A stretch of DNA of 64,000 nucleotides, taken from the NCBI RefSeq assembly GCF_001942465.1, contig NZ_MKJY01000144.1, positions 1 to 64,000 on the forward strand, in the 5' to 3' direction. The first letter of the stretch is position 1. The number at the start of each line of letters is the position of its first letter. Below the pieces are notes generated by a model that did no database searches, was not told the origin of the DNA, and saw nothing but the letters and a program-made list of their open reading frames with translations. Origin of the DNA: Actinomadura sp. CNU-125 (GTDB lineage: Bacteria > Actinomycetota > Actinomycetes > Streptosporangiales > Streptosporangiaceae). This document shows positions 63,078-64,000 of the stretch, in pieces. Both the position numbers and the translations under genes were made by a program.

Positions 63078-64000
63078 GTTGCGTCCACGGAGGTGGTGTA
63101 CGAGTTTGACCAGGTCAAGTGGCATGTCGTCGTGACGTGAGACGGCCACCGCGTGAATCCTTCGAATCGACCAAGACCAGAAGGAGAGTGGAACGCGATG
63201 GCCGCCGACAACAGTGTGGACCCCGCCGAGTGGATTGCCGAGCAGATCGGGGCGTGTGAGCCCGATGTGTTGCGGTCGATGGTCAAGACGATGGCCGAAG
63301 CGCTGATGAGCGCGGAGCGACGCGGTCTGCGGGGCCGGCTACGGACAGCGGTCGGACGAGCGGATCAACCGCCGCAACGGATACCGGCCCCGGGACTGGG
63401 ACACCCGCGCCGGGACCGTTGAGCTGGCGATCCCGAAGCTGCGGTCGGGGTCCTACTTCCCCGAGTGGCTGCTGGAACGCCGCCGCCGGGCCGAGCAGGC
63501 CCTGATCAGCGTGGTGGCCACCTCCTATCTCCTCGGTGTCAGCACCCGGCGGGTGGACAAACTGGTCGAGCAGATGGGCATCAAGGGCATCTCCAAAAGC
63601 CAGGTGTCGGAGATGTCGAAGGTCCTGGACGCGCAGGTCCAGGCGTTCCGCAACCGTCCGCTGGAGGCGGGGCCGTATGCGTTCGTGTGGGTGGACGCCC
63701 TGACCCAGAAGGTCCGCGAGGGAGGCCGGATCGTCAACGTGCACGTGCTGGTGGCCACCGGTGTCAACGCCGACGGGCACCGCGAGATCCTCGGGATCGA
63801 GGTGACCTCGGCCGAGGACGGCGCGGGCTGGCTGGCATTCATGCGCGGGCTGGTCGCCCGGGGGCTGTCGGGCGTCCAGCTGGTGATCTCCGATGCGCAC
63901 CGCGGCCTGGTGGAGGCGATCGGGGCGACGTTGCCCGGGGCTGCGTGGCAGCGGTGCCGGACGCACTACCTGCGGAATCTTCTGACGAAGGTGCCCCGGT
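63078..64000 (+). mobile_element. IS256-family element, cut by the window edge
   Basis: The 120 bases from 63078 to the transposase start are the likely left end (GTTGCGTCCACGGAGGTGG). It inserted next to or into the IS630 copy, whose sequence stops here. The right end lies outside the window. Confidence 0.7.
63198..64000 (+). pseudogene. IS256-family (mutator-type) transposase, frameshifted and partial
   Basis: ATG 63198 behind AAGGAGAG. The start reads PAEWIAEQIGACEPDVLRSM and AEALMSAE, then the frame changes near 63318; the next frame continues DAVCGAGYGQRSDERINRRN, GYRPRDWDTRAGTVELAIPK, YFPEWLLERRRRAEQAL and the catalytic YAFVWVDALTQKV. The second Asp is in LVISDAHRGL near the window edge. 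The change fits two lost bases or one gained. The third catalytic residue is beyond the window. Confidence 0.85.

Overview
The window is high-GC actinomycete DNA. Codons are strongly G/C at third positions, GTG and TTG starts are common, one gene looks like a mycothiol-dependent nitroreductase, and the IS families (IS481, IS630, ISAs1, IS1634, IS256, IS3) are those usual in Streptomyces and Streptosporangiales. I cannot fix the genus. Most of the window is accessory DNA cut up by mobile elements.

Region 1 (1-24.6 kb) is a defence island. From left to right it holds a frameshifted HIRAN/TPR protein, an unknown helical protein, a McrB/McrC type IV restriction pair, a decayed tyrosine integrase, a NYN-LOTUS RNA-processing-type gene (frameshifted), two tiny cysteine-rich proteins, a truncated IS630, a complete type I restriction-modification operon (hsdM-hsdS-hsdR, each pair overlapping by 4 bases), a dead ABC ATPase, an IS481 element, and a three-gene operon of SF1 helicase, DarT-like ADP-ribosyltransferase and ADP-ribosylglycohydrolase. 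In that operon the usual DarG macrodomain partner is replaced by an ARH-fold hydrolase.

Region 2 (24.8-30.4 kb) is mobile debris: a second decayed integrase, a small unknown gene, about 1.1 kb of decayed sequence, a family 2 glycosyltransferase (frameshifted), an intact ISAs1 element and IS remnants.

Region 3 (30.4-52.2 kb) is a specialised-metabolite gene cluster. Sixteen genes run leftwards from 49.3 to 30.4 kb, mostly overlapping or nearly so: a thymidylate-synthase-like enzyme, nucleotidyltransferase, DsbA-fold protein, two paralogous APH-fold kinases, aldo/keto reductase, nucleoside phosphorylase-like enzyme, B12-radical SAM enzyme, thymidylate-kinase-like enzyme, PhyH dioxygenase, TIM-barrel isomerase, Gfo/Idh/MocA dehydrogenase, DegT aminotransferase, two ABC exporters and an adenylate-forming ligase. 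A TesB-like thioesterase and a methyltransferase run rightwards. Two near-identical palindromes lie at the divergent start. The enzyme mix suggests a modified nucleoside or aminocyclitol/aminosugar product with its own export; I recognise no known cluster.

Region 4 (52.2-64 kb) holds an IS1634 element, the 5' half of a group II intron fused to an IS3 remnant, a tRNA-Lys 3' half flanked by paired decamers that looks like an attP-type site, a phage fragment whose terminase large subunit begins with an intein C-terminal fragment, a secreted set (I36-like inhibitor, NucA/B-type nuclease, ComJ-like putative nuclease inhibitor), a second truncated IS630 and the start of an IS256 element running off the window.

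Ten otherwise good genes are broken by one small frame change each; nine fit the loss of exactly one base, often next to a G or C run. This pattern suggests assembly indels rather than biological decay, so most of these 'pseudogenes' may be intact in the organism.
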